Under the pieces are notes generated by a model, which worked only from the letters and a program-made list of their open reading frames with translations, ran no database searches and was not told the origin of the DNA. A program made the position numbers and the translations under genes. Positions 6,949-9,454 of a stretch of DNA of 9,454 nt are shown here, in pieces. This DNA is from Bacteroidia bacterium (lineage in GTDB: Bacteria > Bacteroidota > Bacteroidia > NS11-12g > UBA955), in NCBI GenBank assembly GCA_023258655.1, contig JALQWO010000053.1, positions 1-9,454 of the forward strand, written 5' to 3'. Numbering within the stretch: position 1 is the stretch's first letter; the number at the start of each line of letters is the position of its first letter.

Positions 6949-7473
6949 ATGAACAAACGTCGCATTCTCTGGGTAGTATTGGTTATTTTCATCATTGGCT
7001 TAGTCACAGGATATTATTTGTGGAACAAAGCCCCTGAAAACCAAGCTCTAGGCTCACCAGACTTCGAGAAAAACCTTTCCCAGTGGGTGCAAGAGCTCGA
7101 CGCGGATACAGGAGCCGCACGCACATTTTCTGCTTACGTAGGAAAAAGTGTCAAGTTCTCTGGAGAAGTGGCCGATGTAATGGGCGACAGCAGTCTCACA
7201 CTTCAAATCAAAACTGGGGTTGAGGGATTCAATGTGAATGCCAATTTTCACCAAGATTTCAAATCAACCGTGAGTGGTGTGGTAGCGGGGGATGTTGTTA
7301 CACTGCAATGTATTTGTGATGGTTTGATGGTGCCGATGTCTGCGGATGATTTGTTTGCAGAGAAGAAAATCGACATGAGTCGTTGCAGTCTCATCAAATT
7401 AGAACCCAATAAAACAGATGTTTCTCAATCGGTGGAACATGAACAAACCGATTCAAACCAATCAAACAACTAA
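6949..7473 (+). CDS. Membrane-anchored OB-fold protein (tRNA_anti-like family)
   Basis: A 174-residue envelope protein with an N-terminal basic MNKRR and one membrane segment (about 6-24), then a soluble domain. I chose the ATG at 6949 over the in-frame one at 6874 because it puts a basic end directly before the membrane anchor; the 25 extra residues look non-coding. The domain at about 56-150 reads as an OB fold of the tRNA_anti-like family: YVGKSVKFSGEVADV, a strand LTLQIKT, a middle with FNVNANF, then VAGDVVTLQCICDGLMV and a closing DMSRCSLIKLE. Despite the family name, a nucleic-acid role is doubtful for a membrane-anchored protein. Cysteines 121, 123 and 146 could pair. The tail (from about 152) is polar and probably disordered. 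It is the first gene of the cluster, 7 bases before the YceI gene. Confidence 0.75.
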   Translation: MNKRRILWVVLVIFIIGLVTGYYLWNKAPENQALGSPDFEKNLSQWVQELDADTGAARTFSAYVGKSVKFSGEVADVMGDSSLTLQIKTGVEGFNVNANFHQDFKSTVSGVVAGDVVTLQCICDGLMVPMSADDLFAEKKIDMSRCSLIKLEPNKTDVSQSVEHEQTDSNQSNN

Positions 7474-7480
7474 CTCAATC

Positions 7481-8026
7481 ATGATGAAAAAATATCTATT
7501 TCTTGTCGCTATCGCATTGGTTCCAGTGCTTTCGTCTGCCCAGTTTTATAAAACTTCTGCCGGCAAAATTTCTTTTGTGAGCAAAACTTCTATCGAGGAG
7601 TTTTCTGCGACCAACAGTCAAGTTCAAGCGGGTATTGAATTGACCCAAAATAAAATGCAGTTCCGGGTGCCTGTCAATGGCTTCGTATTCAAATCGGCGT
7701 TGATGCAAAAGCATTTCCAAGAGAATTACATGGAAACCTCTCGCTTTCAATACAGTGATTTCAAAGGACAAATCAAAAATATTGCTGCAGTCAACATCAA
7801 CCAGAACGGAGAGTATCCCGTTGAAGCTGTAGGGAAACTTACCATGCATGGTGTAACAAAAGACATCACCGTACCAGGGAAAATCGTGGTGAAAGACGGT
7901 GCTGTGTCTTTGAAAGCCAATTTCCGCATCAAGTGTTCCGACTATCAAATCAAAATTCCCGCTGCAAGCGCGGCGTCTGTATCTGATGACATAGCCATCA
8001 CCGTGGATTGCGCTTTGGCCAAATAA
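7481..8026 (+). CDS. Exported YceI-like protein
   Basis: A 181-residue secreted protein of the YceI family, whose members form a lipocalin-like barrel that binds polyisoprenoid or other amphiphilic molecules. The signal peptide is MMKKYLFLVAIALVPVLSSAQ, with a cut near residue 20. Family landmarks are visible: F-KSALMQKHFQENYM (70-84), FQYSDFKGQI (89-98), the very typical GKLTMHGVTKDITVPG (118-133), and a final DDIAITVDC strand. The ATG at 7481 (or 7484, tandem ATGATG) is set by the signal peptide; the upstream in-frame ATG at 7418 lies inside the previous gene. The order OB-fold, YceI, cytochromes, barrel suggests a lipid or quinone-like ligand in an envelope redox setting, but this is inference. 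Confidence 0.88.
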   Translation: MMKKYLFLVAIALVPVLSSAQFYKTSAGKISFVSKTSIEEFSATNSQVQAGIELTQNKMQFRVPVNGFVFKSALMQKHFQENYMETSRFQYSDFKGQIKNIAAVNINQNGEYPVEAVGKLTMHGVTKDITVPGKIVVKDGAVSLKANFRIKCSDYQIKIPAASAASVSDDIAITVDCALAK

Positions 8027-8054
8027 CCCAACAGAAACTCTATCGTTCATCGCC

Positions 8055-8705
8055 ATGAAACTTTCAAAATTTATCTTCATCGCCGCATTTTCTGTGGTTG
8101 CTGTTTGGGGGATCCAATCTTGCCAACATGAGCAGATGGCTGATCCCAATGGTCCCATTTGTTTTGAGCGTGACATTCTTCCCATTTTCAACTCCAAATG
8201 TGCGATGAGCGGATGTCACGATGCCGGACGGTCTGCCGAAGGCTATGATTTGTCCAATTACAAAAAAATTGTGAGTCGGGGCATTGTAAAGGGCAAGCCC
8301 AATAGCTCTGAGGTGTATGAGGTGATTGTTGATAACGAAATGCCACCGAGAGGTTATACCAAGTTGACAGCAGATGAGAAGAAATTGATTTACGATTGGA
8401 TCGCAGATGGTGCCAAAAATGGAATCAATTGCGCGGTCAAATGTGACTCTGCTTCCTCAGGATTTGCTTCCGTCATCCAACCGATGATGAACAAATATTG
8501 TGTGGGTTGTCATGCCTATCCCAATGCATCGGCCCAAGTGGAACTCTCCGGTTACATTGGCGTGAAAAATGCCATCAATCAGGGATTAATGAAATCGTTG
8601 GATCACACTGGGTATTATCCCATGCCGAAAGGGGGAGCCAAATTGAGCGATTGCGAAATAGCCCAAGTACGTAAATGGATACAGAGAGGAGCACCCAATG
8701 ACTAA
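8055..8705 (+). CDS. Diheme cytochrome c-type lipoprotein (CX4CH plus CXXCH)
   Basis: A 216-residue lipoprotein with a signal ending at QSC (Cys23). It holds two tandem cytochrome c-like domains. Domain 1 (about 36-125) has the unusual site C49-AMSG-C54-H55 (CX4CH) and a likely distal ligand M96 in NEMPPRG. Domain 2 (about 130-214) has canonical C149-VG-C152-H153 and M190 in YYPMPKGG. Extra cysteines C36, C126, C130 and C200 could form disulfides. Domain 2 is clearly paralogous to the next gene's product: both begin with CDSA and end with KLSDC-x-I-x-QV-x-x-WI. It would be a periplasmic or outer-membrane electron carrier or redox sensor. It sits 28 bases after the YceI gene and overlaps the next gene by 8 bases (8698-8705), so coupling is likely. 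Confidence 0.85.
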   Translation: MKLSKFIFIAAFSVVAVWGIQSCQHEQMADPNGPICFERDILPIFNSKCAMSGCHDAGRSAEGYDLSNYKKIVSRGIVKGKPNSSEVYEVIVDNEMPPRGYTKLTADEKKLIYDWIADGAKNGINCAVKCDSASSGFASVIQPMMNKYCVGCHAYPNASAQVELSGYIGVKNAINQGLMKSLDHTGYYPMPKGGAKLSDCEIAQVRKWIQRGAPND

Positions 8706-9069
8706 GCGATGGGGATTAATGGCTGCAACCGCGATGGTATTGGTGACCTTGATTTCGATTCAAGGATGCTACTACGACAACAAAGCGGAAAATTACGGTT
8801 CTGCGGGTTGCGACTCAGCAAACCCTACCTATACAAACAACATTGCGCCGCTCATCAACCAGAGTTGTATTGGATGCCATGGCAGCAGCGGAGCCTCAGC
8901 CGGCGTGTCGCTCACTTCCTATGATTTGGTGAAAGCCCAAGCCGTGAAAGGTAGCCTCACAGGTACCTTGAAACAGAATGGATATAGTTTGATGCCTCCC
9001 GGTGGCAAATTGAGCGATTGTAAAATTGGGCAGGTCGATAATTGGATTCGCAATGGATTCCCACAATAA
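8698..9069 (+). CDS. Monoheme cytochrome c-type lipoprotein
   Basis: A 123-residue lipoprotein with signal MTKRWGLMAATAMVLVTL and lipobox IQGC (Cys24), followed by the YYDN motif common just after the lipid cysteine in Bacteroidetes proteins of this kind. One heme site, C57-IG-C60-H61, is present with a likely distal ligand M99 in YSLMPPGG. Two further cysteines, C38 and C108, flank the heme site at 19 residues before and 51 after the first heme cysteine. This is exactly the spacing in domain 2 of the preceding protein (C130, C149, C200), supporting duplication and a conserved disulfide. The start overlaps the preceding stop (ATGACTAA). A purine-rich GAGAGGAG 5 bases upstream could serve as a ribosome site but is also coding sequence of the previous gene. 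Confidence 0.85.
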   Translation: MTKRWGLMAATAMVLVTLISIQGCYYDNKAENYGSAGCDSANPTYTNNIAPLINQSCIGCHGSSGASAGVSLTSYDLVKAQAVKGSLTGTLKQNGYSLMPPGGKLSDCKIGQVDNWIRNGFPQ

Positions 9070-9079
9070 GATTGTCGGC

Positions 9080-9454
9080 ATGAAGTCATTTATTCTTACG
9101 ACATTGGGTACGATGGCTTTGTTGCCTTCGGTCCATGCAGCGAAAATCACAGAAACGGATACCCTGGCCGCAGGCGTCAAGGAATTCTCCAACAACCGTT
9201 CATTAACCACCTACATACCCCCAGCCTTGAGTTTGGAGCGCAAAAGTCTTCGCATCATCAACATGCAAGGGGCTGTGGGACTGCCCAAAGGAGAATGGGA
9301 GCTGTTCATTCAGCACCGATTTGGCACTTTCGGTAGCGGGGCCTACAACTGGTATGGATTGGATCAAAGTTATATGCGCATCGGAATGGATGCGGGATTA
9401 TCGGATCGCCTCACCGTGGGAATTTCACGCAGCAGCATGAACAAAATTGCCGAT
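9080..9454 (+). CDS. DUF5777-like beta-barrel protein, N-terminal part (cut by window edge)
   Basis: An open frame of 125 codons starts at the ATG at 9080 and runs off the window without a stop. The first 20-21 residues (MKSFILTTLGTMALLPSVHA) are a signal peptide. The rest resembles the start of DUF5777-type outer-membrane beta-barrel proteins of Bacteroidetes: a strand pair WELFIQHRFGTFGSG, then NWYGLDQSYMRIGMDAGLSDRLTVGISRSSMNK, a string of alternating-residue strands with the usual RFG, GLD and RLTVG landmarks. It begins 10 bases after the cytochrome stop codon and belongs to the same transcription unit. The C-terminus cannot be assessed. Confidence 0.75.
   Translation, partial: MKSFILTTLGTMALLPSVHAAKITETDTLAAGVKEFSNNRSLTTYIPPALSLERKSLRIINMQGAVGLPKGEWELFIQHRFGTFGSGAYNWYGLDQSYMRIGMDAGLSDRLTVGISRSSMNKIAD

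Noticed and set aside
7496..8197. Long minus-strand open frame (233 codons) opposite YceI and the diheme gene
   Set aside because: It is antisense to two genes with clear family motifs, has no signal or domain pattern, and lacks a promoter box; it is a shadow frame.

Overview
The window reads as chromosomal DNA of a free-living member of the Bacteroidetes (Bacteroidota). The support is: TAnnTTTG-type -7 promoter boxes, start codons without convincing Shine-Dalgarno sequences, a secreted Kelch protein with a tail resembling a type IX secretion (T9SS) sorting domain, lipoprotein cytochromes of the 'YYDN...CxxCH' kind common in this phylum, and a DUF5777-type beta-barrel protein. The exact order or genus cannot be decided from the sequence. 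Coding density is very high, no gap exceeds 100 bases, and I see no mobile element, CRISPR array or phage gene.

Left part (1-1981): one plus-strand gene for an exported Kelch-type beta-propeller protein. It converges on a minus-strand unit, and a strong hairpin with a minus-strand U-tract (1949-1981) lies between the two.

Middle left (1989-5195, minus strand, read right to left): a promoter box and inverted repeat, then a lipoprotein membrane-fusion adaptor, an FtsX/MacB-type permease and a LolD/MacB-type ATPase. These form a three-gene ABC exporter operon without an outer-membrane channel gene. Next come a tRNA-Cys(GCA) gene with its own promoter box and the terminator. The exporter's substrate is unknown.

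Middle right (5233-6870, minus strand): a secreted YtcJ-like amidohydrolase with a complete set of metal-ligand candidates, separated from the exporter by a 77-base gap that carries the exporter promoter.

Right part (6949 to the window edge, plus strand): a tight, divergently transcribed cluster of five genes. They are a membrane-anchored OB-fold (tRNA_anti-like) protein, an exported YceI-like protein, a lipoprotein with two cytochrome c-type heme sites (CX4CH and CXXCH), a second lipoprotein with one heme site that overlaps the previous gene by 8 bases, and the first 125 codons of a DUF5777-like beta-barrel protein. All five products carry export or anchor signals. The arrangement suggests a cell-envelope system: a small-molecule or lipid-binding protein (YceI), heme-bearing lipoproteins and an outer-membrane barrel. 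Its role is undefined and it is the most interesting candidate in the window.
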